64,000 bases of DNA, taken from Podospora bellae-mahoneyi (taxonomy: Eukaryota; Ascomycota; Sordariomycetes; Sordariales; Podosporaceae). The notes beneath the pieces are model-generated. The model was not told the origin of the DNA. It did no database searches and saw nothing but the letters and a program-made list of their open reading frames with translations. The translations under genes and the position numbers were made by a program. The stretch is taken from positions 3,100,001 to 3,164,000 of the forward strand of contig NC_085881.1 of the NCBI RefSeq assembly GCF_035222275.1. The letters run 5' to 3'. Shown in pieces: positions 22,861 to 34,526 of the stretch. The stretch's first letter is position 1. Each line of letters opens with the position of its first letter.

Positions 22861-23655
22861 TTAGAGAGCAGCAGCAACCCCAGCAGCAGCAACCACAACA
22901 GCAACGACATACCCAGTCTCCCTGGCAGCACCAGCAGTAGAAACCGTCGTGCTAGTAACACCATCATCACCACCATCACCACCACCAGTCTGAACAGCCC
23001 CAAGTCCCAGACTAGTAACCTCCGCCCCCGAAGGCGCAGTCTTCAAACTATGCATCAACGACAACCCCTCACTGCACTGTCGCTGATTGGTAGCCACAGC
23101 CAAAACCGCCTGCCCCATCACCCCGTTGTAAACGACAGTCTTGCACTCCTCCACCGCGGACTCCAACGCACTGCCCGCATGTCGAGCCCACGAGGACCAG
23201 TTCAGCTTGTACGCTTCGTGATCAGCGGTCACAGAGGCAGGGACTGTCTGTCCGACCCAGCGGGATGTCTGCCATTGCGAGCAGAGGGTGACGATGTCGG
23301 CCGAGTTGATGGGGGTGTGCCCCGCGGCGGGGGAGGATGTGGCTAGGTTGGCGGTGACCCAGACGGAGAAGGAGGATTCAAAGTAGTCTCTCAGGGGCTG
23401 GCCGTAGGGAGGGGTGGGTTGGGCGTTGAGGATAGATTTGACTTCGTCGATGCAGGCGTCGCCCCAGGGGGCGTCAGAGAAGTCGGAGGGAACCCAGGTG
23501 CTGGCGGTGATGGCTGTGGTGGAGTCGACTACGCTGCTGGGGAGGGGAGTCCTGATGGGTGTTGGAGTGTCGGTTGTGGTGATGGGTTCAGTGGTGTCCT
23601 GGGCCAGGGCGAAGGCGATGGCACCGACGAGGGGAAGAGCTTTGGTGAGATACAT
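22861..23655 (-). CDS. GPI-anchored-type secreted protein
   Basis: A single-exon frame of 264 residues. It starts with a signal peptide (MYLTKALPLVGAIAFALAQ), continues with a Thr/Pro-rich linker (TTEPITTTDTPTPIRTPLP), then a compact domain with four or more cysteines (DACIDEVKSIL, VTLCSQWQ, EECKTVVYNG, RQCSEGLSLM). A Gly/Asp/Ser/Thr stretch follows and the C-terminus is a hydrophobic tail (YVVAVVVAAAGVAAAL), as in GPI attachment signals. The domain resembles fungal infection-structure-type surface proteins (DUF7735 kind), which is a tentative match. The expected place is the outer plasma membrane or cell wall. Confidence 0.8.
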   Translation of the reverse strand: MYLTKALPLVGAIAFALAQDTTEPITTTDTPTPIRTPLPSSVVDSTTAITASTWVPSDFSDAPWGDACIDEVKSILNAQPTPPYGQPLRDYFESSFSVWVTANLATSSPAAGHTPINSADIVTLCSQWQTSRWVGQTVPASVTADHEAYKLNWSSWARHAGSALESAVEECKTVVYNGVMGQAVLAVATNQRQCSEGLSLMHSLKTAPSGAEVTSLGLGAVQTGGGDGGDDGVTSTTVSTAGAARETGYVVAVVVAAAGVAAAL

Positions 23656-24596
23656 TTTGGAGGTGAATGATCGTCAATCGAAGTGAAGATGTGTGAATGA
23701 TGGTGATGCAAATTGACATGGCGCTCAAGGAAATTGGTTCTTTTGTATACGAGTCAACCCGTCACTGTTTTCTCCAAGTGTGTGGCTATGCACACATGCA
23801 GGGGCCAAGTGTAAGGAGAGACATGGTGTGAATGCGACCCTAACCTTGGCTCTCCTCAACGAAGTAACAGTAACGGGTTCAAATAAAATTTGAAGGAATC
23901 CGTGGCAGCATCCCATGGTTCCGTTCAGCTCCTCAAGCATCCTCAAAGATGCTTGTGCACCAGCTGGGGCCATAGTTGAGGAGTATGGTAAAAGGTAAGG
24001 TGCTTGGCACGGGGCTGGTGATGACGACGTGGTGGAGGTTTTCGTAAATGGGCCGCTTGAGCCAAGTCGTATTCGGTATTGGTAGTTTATTTTGGGTCTT
24101 CCAATTCCATCTTCATAGGGTAAAAATACTGGGACCAGAAGAAACAGCGTGTTATACGAGGGAATATTGAGAAGAGCCAAGGACTGGGGGTGGAGTGACA
24201 GCACATAGGTCCAAGGCACTGTTGCTCCTTCCTTCCCAGTAGGTTGACTGCTCGTTCCTTCACAGTTGACTGCTCCTTCCCTCATTGTGAGTGGACCGCT
24301 CCTTCCTCTGACTTGAACCAGTGCCTGCCTGGGAAATTCAGGTCATGGGTCGCCCACTGACTGCTTATTACCATTGGGAGATTTAATATGTAACACCAGT
24401 ACGAGCCTCCTTTTACGATAAGGACAAACCTTCTTGGGTATTCAGGACGTCCCATATGACGTGATGATCTTTAGAAGCAGGAAAGAGCTCAAGTAGCACA
24501 GAATTATCGCCTCAATATGTGACTAATTGTTTATAGGCTACACTAGCTTTCACGGTTGCCAGTCAGGGAGCCAAATCCGAGATTTCTGATGCCACC
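23656..24596. other. Intergenic, promoter side of GPI-type gene
   Basis: No gene is supported. The plus strand includes a repeated CTGCTCCTTCC-like motif near 24240-24310 (CTGCTCGTTCC, CTGCTCCTTCC, CCGCTCCTTCC), three loose copies about 25-30 bases apart. From about 24550 the sequence grades into the structured element. Confidence 0.4.
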
Positions 24597-24775
24597 GAGA
24601 GACTGTGTGTTCGATCCCTCGAAGTAAAGAAGCCCCTTTGAGGGGCTTTTCGTAGCCAGAATCACCTCCGCTTCCTCCTGGTGGAGGCTTTCCCCCAGTG
24701 TGAGGCCTCCCACAGTCTCTCGCAGTCTTCCGGTATGAGACCGGGTTGGGGTCTAAGCCCTCCGGGTTAGGAGGG
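24597..24775. other. Nested hairpin element (structured RNA, SINE or MITE?)
   Basis: An 11-bp perfect inverted repeat, GAGAGACTGTG (24597-24607) and CACAGTCTCTC (24711-24721), encloses several smaller hairpins: TTCGA/TCGAA (24610-24623), AAGCCCC/GGGGCTT (24630-24648) followed by a T run, CCTCC/GGAGG (about 24665-24687), and the palindrome GAGGCCTC. Two more hairpins follow: CCGGT/ACCGG (24730-24744) and CCCTCC/GGAGGG (24758-24775). A B-box-like GTTCGATCCC (24609-24618) with tRNA-like sequence just upstream (from about 24553) suggests a Pol III or tRNA-derived origin. Alternatives are a small inverted-repeat element, or a nuclear copy of a mitochondrial GC-rich hairpin cluster. Confidence 0.5.
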
Positions 24776-24789
24776 TCGTGAGTTGACTG

Positions 24790-25643
24790 GTGAGCTTTTT
24801 TGACGTTTTTGTGGTCTGTGAGGTTCTTATTGGTTCAGATTACAACGAAACCACTGAGCACGAGAGGTTTATGTGGAGTCTGGGGATGCTCTCACTTATC
24901 GAACGTAGTATTTGATCGTTATACCTGCAGCAATCTTATGCGGAACACTTGCATTGAGATGACAGATGAAATGGCTGACAGAGACACATTATTCTGCTGA
25001 CTGCATACTAGTGTCAGTGACATCTTGTTCCACTTGTCTAGATTGTTCGTCGTAGATCGTATGGATTTTACATGGTGCCTTGAACCAAGCAAGGCTTTTC
25101 AGCCCACGGTGCTGCCGCCATGCCTCCATCGTCGTCAATCTCACCACCAAGCATGACAACCAAGCAGGCAGAAACTTGCTTCCAAGGAAGACGCCATTCC
25201 TTTTCTTTGACGAGATGTTCTTATAAGCTTCACAATGTCACGAGAGGAAGTTAAATTGCATCTTCAAGACGCTCCTCCCCGCTTTGCCATCCCCCTGGTG
25301 CAATAACCTGGCTCTCAAAACCCCGGGAGTTGGTAAGACTGTGTTCTCAGTCAGCAGGAGGCCTGAAAGGCAAGAGGGCAGCAGTCGAATTAGAGATTAC
25401 CACCACCTAGTTCAAAACTCGATCCCAGAAAGTCATCTCCAGTATTCACTGTCATGCTCGTTTTAGTGGTGTATATCCCAAAAATGTGTTGGTCTAGAGA
25501 TCCCATATCTACAAACCCACACCGATCCGCAACCCTTTTACTCTTGTGTGCATAAGTCATAGCCCAACGCCAATGCCCATGCAAAATCCCTTTCCTCATT
25601 CCAATGCCCAGCACCAAACTCCTAAATATAACCATGCCTCAGA
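24790..25643. other. Intergenic region
   Basis: No supported gene. It separates the hairpin element from the 3' end of the cyclin gene on the minus strand. Confidence 0.4.
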
Positions 25644-27027
25644 TCACAACGCCCCACCAAACCTTCCAAAGGACAAATCCTCCTCCTTCTTCACCTTCGT
25701 CCCTCCAAAGGGCTCCTCCTTTTTCACCATCGGTCCCCCAAACGGATCCTCCTCCTTCTTCACCGTCATCTTCCTCTTCTTGGCACTATGCCCCAAATCA
25801 CCCCCAAAAATATCCCCATCCTCCTCCTTCTTCACCTTCTTCCCACCCCCAAGATCATCTTCATCATCCGAGTCCATCTTCTTCGCCGCCTGTTCCCTCC
25901 TCACCCTCTGCAGCTCCACCAAATTCCACCGTTCCGGGTCCTTGCACTTGAGAAGCTTCTTCCGCAGGGGCGTGATCTGAGTCTTGATGACTTGTTTCTA
26001 TCACACAATGTTAGCATTCCCTTCACAACAGAAGGAAGAAAAGAAGAAAAAAGAAACAAACATTAAGCCAGTAATCCTTCCTCTCAGGCAACTCCCTACT
26101 CAACATATCCCTACACCCCTCAATAGCCCCCAGCACCTTATCCCTAATCTGACTCCCAATCACCCTCGCCTTTTCCTCATTTCCCTTGTTGTTATCACCC
26201 CCTCCCCCCCCGGGGGTATCATTCCCCTCCGCCGCCACAAAATGAAACGTCTCCTGAATCAACCTCTCCGCCAACCCCCTATCCGCCAAACTCAACGCAG
26301 CAAGCATAATCTGGCTCGGCGTGTAATGAAAGTACGCATCCGTCATCAACGGACTAAACTGCAGCACCTTCCTCGCCTTCGCCTCCGCCTCATCCAACCT
26401 CTTCAAGTCCTTCTGCATATCCGGCAGACTCGCCAATTCCATCATCGCCCCCCGAAGCGCACGATAAGGGTGCTTAACATCAAACGCGAACCTCAACCCC
26501 TGACACAGAAGAAACTCCCCCGCCAGGATCTCCTCGGCGGATTTATTGAAGATTTTCGTATACTCCGCCAGGTTGACATGTCCCGTGTCGACCTTGCACG
26601 CAAAAAACAGCGCGACAAAAAACATTTCCGCCGGCGGGTACGTCATGATGCTGTTTGTGATGTAGAACCTCTTTAGGAACATGGCGGCCGTGGCTTTGAT
26701 CTCGTCCGCGTAGTGGAGGGCTTCCGACGCGCGGAGGATTTCCGAGGTGTAGTACCCCACCAGCGTGAGCTCCTCTGCTGGAGTCAAAAACTCCGGTAGG
26801 GCCGGTGGGCTGTTTCCGTCTGGGTCGGGGGTGTTGGCGTTGGAGGTTGGGGCCGAGAGGTCCTGCTTTGATGTCGAGACGGGGAGTGGGTGGGAAAGTA
26901 AACGCTCGGAAATCCTCGCGCGCGCGGCGGCGTTGGTCTTTTCGCGGAGGGCGCTGAGCTGGGTTGGGGAGAAGGACCAGAGACGGTATTGCGAGGAGTC
27001 GCGGTAGCGCGCGTCTTCGGTTGCCAT
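25644..27027 (-). CDS. ccl1: TFIIH/CAK cyclin H (Ccl1-type)
   Basis: Two exons (27027-26062 and 25997-25644, 64-nt intron with GCTAAC branch) give 439 residues. The N-terminus has the cyclin H signature SSQYRLWSFSPTQLSALRE and a long first cyclin fold: LTPAEELTLVGYYTSEIL, ATAAMFLKRFYITNSIM, ALFFACKVD. The second fold includes PLMTDAYFHYTPSQIMLAAL. The C-terminal tail is very Lys/Glu-rich with repeated short KKEE and FGG units (GGDLGHSAKKRK, DPFGGPMVKKEE), likely disordered. Cyclin H partners the kinase Kin28/CDK7 to phosphorylate the RNA polymerase II CTD in the nucleus. A poly-Gly run near residue 285 and the KKEE tail are lineage-specific expansions. Confidence 0.92.
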
Positions 27028-27780
27028 GATGGGCAGTCAGAGCCGTCTTGACGGATCGCAATCGCAAGCTCGTGGATATGTTCGACTGTTTTAGTGTTTG
27101 GTTGGTCGATCGCTCGATTCGGGATTTTCAGGTGGGAAGTTGAAGCTCTCTGATTGCTTAGTAGAGCCCCATTTACAAACTCGCGAAACGTGGGAGACCG
27201 CTGCCACGACACAAAGGCGCGAACGTTGTCGTTGACGTCCAGGTGTTCCTGCTGCTGGCAAAAATCAAGGTGAGGTCAAATGCTCTGGCGGGGCGCTCAC
27301 CTCGGTGAACATGCCCCACATCAGATCTTGGCTGTACAGGGGCCAACGCAACGCTGTGGCGGGTCTGGCCGTTACCCCTGTCCATCCCCAACCTCACTCC
27401 AACCTCTCCGATTTCATCACCCAAAAACAACAACACAATCACCCATGTCATCAGTGTCATCAATGTCATTTTATAGCTCTCTAACTATACTCTGAAGGCC
27501 CTTCAGGATTGTACCGAGCCTGCCTTTCTACAATAGCTTTTAGGATCCCTAAACTGATAACGCCTTCTCAACTTTGCGGATCCAGCCCACGAAAAACCAA
27601 CCAAGAAGAATGCGACACCAGACGCCAACCAGACTCGTTCCTTGACCGATATTTCCTGCCGCTATAAAATCCACATAGCACGTATCCCACAATGCATCAT
27701 TAAGTTCCCGGGGCTGAGAGAGCCCATTTTCACCGCCTCATAACCACACGCATCATGTCGCGTCACCCTACCCGGAACAT
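27028..27780. other. Intergenic region
   Basis: Holds the cyclin promoter and the 3' UTR of the BAR-domain gene (both genes on the minus strand). Short frames only. A repeated GTCATCA-like run lies near 27440-27470. Confidence 0.4.
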
Positions 27781-29225
27781 CTAGTAACCAACCTCCCGTC
27801 TCGCTGGTACTGGAGGAGCAGGCTTCTTGGATCTGCTCGGAGGAGGCGGCGGTGGAGCCTTCTTCACGGCAGGATAACTAGACGTGCGTGTAAGACTCGC
27901 GCTCCCTACACTGGTGGCGGGACTTGAGCTACGGCCCCAATCCGGGCTTCCCGTATCGCTCGTGTCGTCATCCCGGTCGCCAAACACATCGTCCTTGGTG
28001 GTCACGATCTTGTTAACAGGGCGCAACTGGCCACGCAAGTTGCTGACGTTGGGGATGTTTTGGTTGACGCCGTACACCGAGCTTGGAGTGCTGGCGCCGG
28101 ATATCCGACCTCCGCCGATACGCTCCCGCTCCAGACTCGCACCGCCCTGGAAAGTACTAGCTTTGCTGATGGTGGGGCGAACCGTACCGTCTTGCTGATT
28201 TTGAGGTTGAACTGCAAGGCCGATACGTCCAGTACGAGACGCAGGCATGCGGACAGGTGGTGCGCTCGATTCGGTCTCGTCGGACTCGTAGATCTTCTGG
28301 CTGCTCACCCGAGGAGCACGCTCAGAGAAGCTCTGCGCCGTATTCGATCTGGCACGGCCAGTTGTTGGGCGCCGTTCGATACTGCCATATGTGCTCATGC
28401 CTCCGGGTGCCGGTGCTCCTGGCCAGTTTTGGCGAACACGTCTGAGTTCCTCGGCACACCGCTCATGGTAGTCGAGCTCGGCGTCCAAGAACTGCGTCAA
28501 ATCCCGTACGCTGTCAGCTTCAGCATCCCGAATGTCCTGCATACGGCGCCCAACGTCCTCGGAAGATTCCTCGTATTTGGCCTTGGCGGCGCGAAGCTCG
28601 TCGTCGATTCTGAAGTCATCTCGCTTGGCCTTCTGGGACTTGGAGATGCTGGCGTCATACGCAAGGCGGCGGTTCTCGAGCTTCTTGCGGGCAGCCTGTG
28701 CAAAAACAATTGGTTAGACACAGGTTCATGGGGAAGCAAGCGGTAGTTGTGTACGAACCTGATACTCCTTCATCATAGCCAGCGACCTCTCCAGCGACTC
28801 CAGCCAGGTTGTTGTGGCCTCCCCAACATAAGCCTCCTGGATTGCGGAAACCCTCTCGTTGGCCCGACCCATCGTTATGAGGCAGTTGCCAAAGTCGGAG
28901 TCTGGTTGGAACTCCTCGCCGTGTGCAACCATTGTGCGGCCCAGATAGGCAGCTGGGAGGCCCTTCTCTCTGTCTTCCGCAGCCTCGACACGGCGGCCAA
29001 CCCATTTGACGTATTGATTCATTGACCTTTGGAGGCGTTCCATGCCTGTGTCCTGTTAGTACGAGAACCTCTCTTCGGAGTGTGATGGGAAACCTCACCC
29101 TCAAAACGAAGAGCCATCTCCATTTCGAGCTGCTTGAAGTCATCAGACATGGTAGTCTTTGCTTCACTGCCCATCTTCTCGCCGGCCCATTGGAAGGCGC
29201 GGTCGAACTTCTTGCCAATATTCAT
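27781..29225 (-). CDS. BAR-domain protein (Gvp36/endophilin-like)
   Basis: Three exons (29225-29099, 29045-28759, 28695-27781) give 442 residues. The first 240 or so form a BAR fold: an amphipathic start (MNIGKKFDRAFQWAGEKMG), then long helices (KQLEMEMALRFEGMERLQR, ERVSAIQEAYVGEATTTWLE, AARKKLENRRLAYDA, KAKYEESSEDVGRRMQDI). The C-terminal half is Ser/Pro/Arg-rich and ends in a proline tract (KKAPPPPPPSRSKKPAPP), a likely SH3 ligand. No SH3 domain is seen. BAR dimers bind curved membranes; the Gvp36/endophilin group acts at Golgi and endocytic membranes. The proline tail would recruit SH3 proteins such as actin-patch factors. A second, unrelated BAR gene lies 3.2 kb upstream of its start. Confidence 0.88.
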
Positions 29226-32200
29226 GATGAGGGTCTGGTGTGTACGATGCAGATGGCGGTATAGGTGAGTATGTGCAGATGAGGAAAAAGAGGAGAAATG
29301 TCCTATCAGCAGTGGGACAGATGGCGGATAGTGTCCTTATGGGTGTCTCCCGGTGGAAATTGCCAGCGCACAGCTCGGCTGCTCCAACCTCTTGAATTAG
29401 TCGTGGTGGTTGGGTTGGGGTGTGGTATCCGTAATGAGTGACGTTCCTCCGTGTTACAATGACGGCAGTCGATTAAGAAAGGCAAAAGGTTGGGAAGCAC
29501 TGCTTCGGGACGGGAGCAGGGTCATATGCAGTCGAGGAAGGCGAATAAAAGAGAGGCCAGAGGTAGAGTCTGGGAAAAGAGAGTAAGGGCTCTGATATGT
29601 ATTCAATGGCCACGAGAAGATTTGCACCGTACCGTCCCTCTTGATTGCGAAACTCGTCAAAACGGGTGAATTGGAATCCTGTAGCTGGTCGCTAGGAACA
29701 GGGGTCCGCCAAACCCAAGCGGGCCAGGGGCCACTCACACCCTGGGCGGTGGCTGCAGAGCGCTAAACATGCAACTACAGGGGGGGCCCATCATCCATGC
29801 CCACCAACAGCTGACCTGCGGACCTGGGGTATCAGTCTGTTATCAGCGGGTGCGGAATCTCTCAATCATGAATGATCGATGTTTCCCATTCTGCTGGTTG
29901 CCCAGACACGGCCACATCTCGGACAGCTTTGTCGACGCAATATCGGATGAAAGTGGAAGCTGCAGCGTGAAATCACTCTCATGCCGCCTCGATATGGAAG
30001 CTGCAATGGCTTTGCGGACCGTCGACAGCAGGAATCACCAGACACCTTCCACTTACCTCACCGTCCTTCAATTCTCACATGTAAAATGGAACCAGCATCT
30101 AGACGCGCGACTGGTGAGAAAGGCTTCTGTCCTAAAATATCAAGGCACCCGTTCCCTAGACTGATTCGCCCCGTCGAAACGCTTGCTGGCACGCTTGCTA
30201 TGGTAGCACACAAGAGGCCCATTCCCCTGACCAGCTGTTGCTGCTGTGGGACTGTGGACTGTGGGCACCTTGAATGGAGACCTGTCACTTGTTGGATCTG
30301 GATGTCTTGGGATGTCTCCGAAGACATCTGCACGATTGACAAGGTCCCCGTTGCTTTCTGGGCGTCTGGCTCCCAATCGACCAACCCACTTGTTGAGGCG
30401 CAGCAGTTTGTGTGTCGCGTTCAACTCTTCTTGCTTCCCCCATCTACCGGCCATCAATGAGTCGAGTGCTGTTCACAAGCACATCCAGATACGAGCTATT
30501 CGCACCGAATAAGAGCCGGACCCAGTGAATATACTTGAGATGATGATCCGGTACCATTTCCGCCAACACGCTAGTTCTGGTGCCACCCACACCAGCATGC
30601 AACCTGTAGGTCGATATTGAGAGGAAGCTCTTCCTGCATCCGACACAAAAACCACCTGCTTGGGCCAGAATAGCCTGAAATCGTTACAGCATGCTATTCA
30701 GCGACCACCCACCATCACAATCAAGTCTAGGCCCTCACTACATTCCAACATGGTGGATGGTCGGCCCGAGCTCGGGCGTATTGGTGTGGTGCTGATAACA
30801 TGTCGCTCATGCTCTTGCTGTTGTTTCTCTACGCCTTCCGACTGCCGCCGCGACGGGGTGTTTGCAGGTGATCATCGTCTTCTTCCAGAAAAAGAATCCT
30901 TTCACGATCGGAACCATTGGCCAGCAGAATGGCAGATCCGGGGCAATCGTAGCGCCAAAAACTAAACGCCGGAGAGATCCGCCAGCCGCTGTTACCAAAA
31001 TCCTCAGAGCGCCTGGCCAGATCCGAAACAGCACTTGAAAGCCAGTTGCAAGGTCCCCCCCCGTCTCTTCAGCGCTGTTTCAGCCTTGCCTTGTCAATCT
31101 CCAATCGACTTTCATGCATTCAGTTTGAAGTCTCAGTCTCTGAGAGCCAATTGAAGCTGTCTTTGATCCCTTTGACGCCCTGACGATCAGAAGCCAACCA
31201 ACTACTCGGCGGGTTTCGATTGACCTGTGGTTGACTAACAGGGTTTATTGTTGGACCAAATGACACCATCTATGACAATGACGCTGCAAAACACCGTCAC
31301 CGTGCTTGGACAGTCATGGAAGCTAGAGAAAACCAAATGCTCAGTGATGGAGTCATTGGACATGCGACTGCAGTTCGGATTTGTCCTCCACCAATGCTCT
31401 TTGCTTCACTTTCCCTCTTTTGAAGTCCAACATTTTCCCAGTTTCCCAACTTCAAAACAACCCACACTTGGCGCCAAACACAAGCCATTCAAACCTCCCC
31501 TTCCCATTTCGCTTCCGTCGATCTCACATTCTCATCCAAACCGATGGGTCATCTGTCTTCAATGCGACAACTCCACAAAATACATGGTGACGTTTCAATG
31601 CACTTGGTGTCTTTGAAAAACAGTGGGAACGGAAAAGCCAAGACGTCTCCGCCTCTCCGCCTCCGTTTCCCGTCCCAAAGTGTCAACCCCGTAACCATGT
31701 GACCCTCCTCTCCGACTCCGTACATACTTTTCGGATGCCGAGCAGAGCGGTTCGGAGTACCCGTCATATATGCCCAGTGCCCAGTGATACTGATGTAAAC
31801 AATGGCGAGGCCCCTTAAACCAAAATATAATACCCCCCTTTCCATACCTGGCCTAGCCATTGACGTTTAAGGGGTCATCTTCATCCATCGCTGACTGCTC
31901 TCAAATACACCACATGAGTTGGTCGACAGCGCCTAGAGAACATCGCTCACTCGGGCGCTATTTCCCAGGGCAAAAAATGCTGGCGAGCTACATGAAAGAA
32001 GCCATCGGTGTACTCTACATTCGGTTATGACCTCCAATACTTCCCAGCTACCACATGGCAAAACAAGTGGTAAAATTGGGAGTAATTTCAAGGCCGTGAT
32101 GTGAACTTTGATAACTTCCAGATAGCCCCCACATGCTGCAGGCCCAGGTATGTAACATGGGTGAACATGACTATGATGGCGATGTAAGCATGCATAGGAT

Positions 32201-32457
32201 TAAAAATGTCCAATAAGAAGAACCGCCTGCTTGTTCCTGTGTTCTAATCAGCAAGGGCAATACAGCAAACCTGCCAGGTCAAACTTCTAAAAGAAGACCT
32301 CACACCAAAAGAAGGCTAAATAGCATGCATAGGGTATGTAAGAATGCATACAGGCTCTGTTCCAACCGGCCAATGTCCCATCTCAAAACGCCAATTACAA
32401 CAACATAAGAATTTCCAGTCCCATCCAAGTTTCCAGTAATCACCCTCTCAACCCCCT
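29226..32457. other. Long intergenic region
   Basis: About 3.2 kb with no supported gene. It holds the BAR-gene promoter (near 29226-29700) and the 3' UTR of rvs161 (near 32400). The many short frames in between lack domains, signal peptides and clear splice sites. Confidence 0.4.
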
Positions 32458-33658
32458 TTACACAGTCCCACTGATGCTCAGTTCTCTTATCTCCTGTAGC
32501 ACCTGTTCGACTCTGGTATCCAAGTGGCCCTCGGCGTACTGATCTCTAGTGTCCGCATCTAGGTACTGCTGCACCTGAGCCATTCTGCTGTAAGCCTCTG
32601 CGCAAAACCGCAATTGGATCTTGACAAGTGCCTCGAATGATGGATCAAGGTAAGGAACGCGTAGATCGATGAGCTGTGGCAGCTCCGTGCACAATTGTTC
32701 GTTGAGCTGTTCGTATGCTGCCTTGGCCATATCCATCTCCTTCTCCGCTCTTGGGAGCTTGGTAACATCCTTGTCGGGCTTTTCGACCAGCTTCTTAACC
32801 TTGGCACGTAGTGCGTCGTAGTCGAGGAGTTTGTGGCTGCGCTTCTTGATACCTAAATTACCCGTGTTAGAAGGCCTCGGATCCGGGGGCAGGGAGTAGG
32901 AACATACACTCATTCACATCAGGAAAGTAGGCGCAAAATCTCGAGATGGGCTCTAGCACTGTCGTCCGATATGGCCCGTCGAGCGCCTTGATCGTTTCGG
33001 CATCCAAATCCTCTACTGCTTGCTTGTAGCTCCTGCTCACGCCGTCCTTAGCGCCGGCTTCGCCGTAGAAGGCATCGATTGTCTCGGCAATACGCATTTG
33101 TGAGGCCGTCATCGCTGTTGTCTGTTAGTACATTACCGCTTCGACCTGTTCCTTCTGGCACCGTGTGTCCTCATACCTCGCAGAGAATCTAGATATCCCT
33201 TTGCCTCCTTCTGTAACCGCAGCGATGCCGCCTCCATGGTTCTGAAACGTCTATCCAAAATATCAGTTTCCTGTTCCAGCCTCTTTCAACCAGCGCATGC
33301 GTGGCGCCATATCCGTACCTTTCTTCAACTTCATAATCCCTGTCATTTGTCTTCTCGACATGGCCTGATCAAACCAAGAACAGTCAGCATTTTGGAAGCA
33401 GAAGAGATTTCGTCTTCGGGGCGGTAGAGTATAGTGTAGTGGTTGGCATCGTTGGGGGCGAGGCCATGGAAGTGGTGTGGCGCTGATGTTGGTGCTCTCA
33501 GTGCATTAACGAAACGGACGAACCAGTCTTCATCATCACCTGCGTCGTAGCGCGGTTGACATTCTTCTTGAAGCCTGCAGTACAACAAAAAGGTCAGCGC
33601 AAAATGTCTCTGGTACATCCTCAAGTTACGGTGCGGTCCACGTACCCGCCCAAGACAT
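32458..33658 (-). CDS. rvs161: Rvs161-type N-BAR protein
   Basis: The start MSWAG at 33658 is a 13-nt first exon; five GT-AG introns follow. The spliced sequence matches the amphiphysin/Rvs161 pattern closely: GFKKNVNRATTQVMMKTG, then HVEKTNDRDYEVEERR, RTMEAASLRLQKEAKGYLD, AMTASQMRIAETIDAFYG, LDGPYRTTVLEPISRFCAYF and IKKRSHKLLDYDALRAKV. It ends at SISGTV without any SH3 domain, as expected for Rvs161 rather than Rvs167. It should form a heterodimer with the Rvs167 orthologue and tubulate membrane during endocytic vesicle scission. The tiny first exon and the many introns are typical of this gene in filamentous fungi. Exon ends are read from phase and family match. Confidence 0.93.
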
Positions 33659-34526
33659 GATGGGCAACTGGTTGTTGACTGGTTGATTCCTGGTCTATTA
33701 CGGCTCGAAATTCAGGGGTTTCCAGGGCGTCGCTCGTTCGTCCCCTGTTCGAATAGGGCAATGCACAGTCGTCGGTTGTATTGGTCGTCGTTGTTGAATG
33801 AAGCGATATTCAAGGCAAAGCTGATTGACTGTCAGCCGCAGGTAGTGTCGTGGTTCAAGGCTGGCTAGGATGCTCGTTGTGGCCGGTTTGAATCTGAACC
33901 GCTGAGATGGAGAGAGGTGACGAATGTTGGACTGTGGCTGAGCCCCGCTTGACTGCCTACCAAACCCGCGTGCGTGCCGTTCGTCCCGCCCCGACGACGT
34001 CAGAGCCCAGGAACAGCCACAATCCCGGCACAGATCCCCCGCCAAGTGGGCCATCTCCGAGCTTCTGGGCTGCCGTCTGTTTGCCAGCTGACAAACCAAG
34101 CCTTCCATCCTCATCTCACTTCAAGCCATCTCACTCACTCAGAACAACGGCTTTGTGTTCCAAAGTTAGAATGCCATTGAGTCACTCGCCGCGGCGAGGA
34201 GGCTTACGGTTCATGTCAAAAATGTAGACCATACGTTTATTTATAAGATCTCGCAATAGACTCTCATGTTGCCCCTTTCCTTCATTCACTGATTTTTGCA
34301 TTCTATCCAAAGACCACACACCCAACAAGCAATTCCCCAGCCGGCTGCTCAAAGCCCATTTAAAAAGTTTCCACCCACAGCAAAGACGCTTAGAAACAAC
34401 ACCAAAGTCTGCCAGAGGCAGCCAACCAGCATAACGACCAAACAAAAGTCCCACCGGTCCAAACAAAAACCCGTTCAGGATCCAGAAACAGTACCAGCAG
34501 CATCCATCGAGTCACAAACACCAGAA
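33659..34526. other. Divergent promoter region of rvs161 and pth1
   Basis: Lies between rvs161 (minus) and the peptidyl-tRNA hydrolase (plus). From the TGA at 34290-34292 a frame stays open into the hydrolase without any ATG (about 77 codons), discussed under findings. Confidence 0.4.

Noticed and set aside
23414-23686. Plus-strand Gly/Val-rich frames over the GPI-type protein
   Set aside because: Antisense shadow of a gene with signal peptide and tail anchor.
25546-26676. Plus-strand Pro/Ser-rich frames over the cyclin gene
   Set aside because: Antisense to the KKEE tail and cyclin folds; composition follows from the opposite strand.
29226-32457. Possible gene in the 3.2-kb gap
   Set aside because: Only short frames; none with a domain, signal peptide or paired splice sites.
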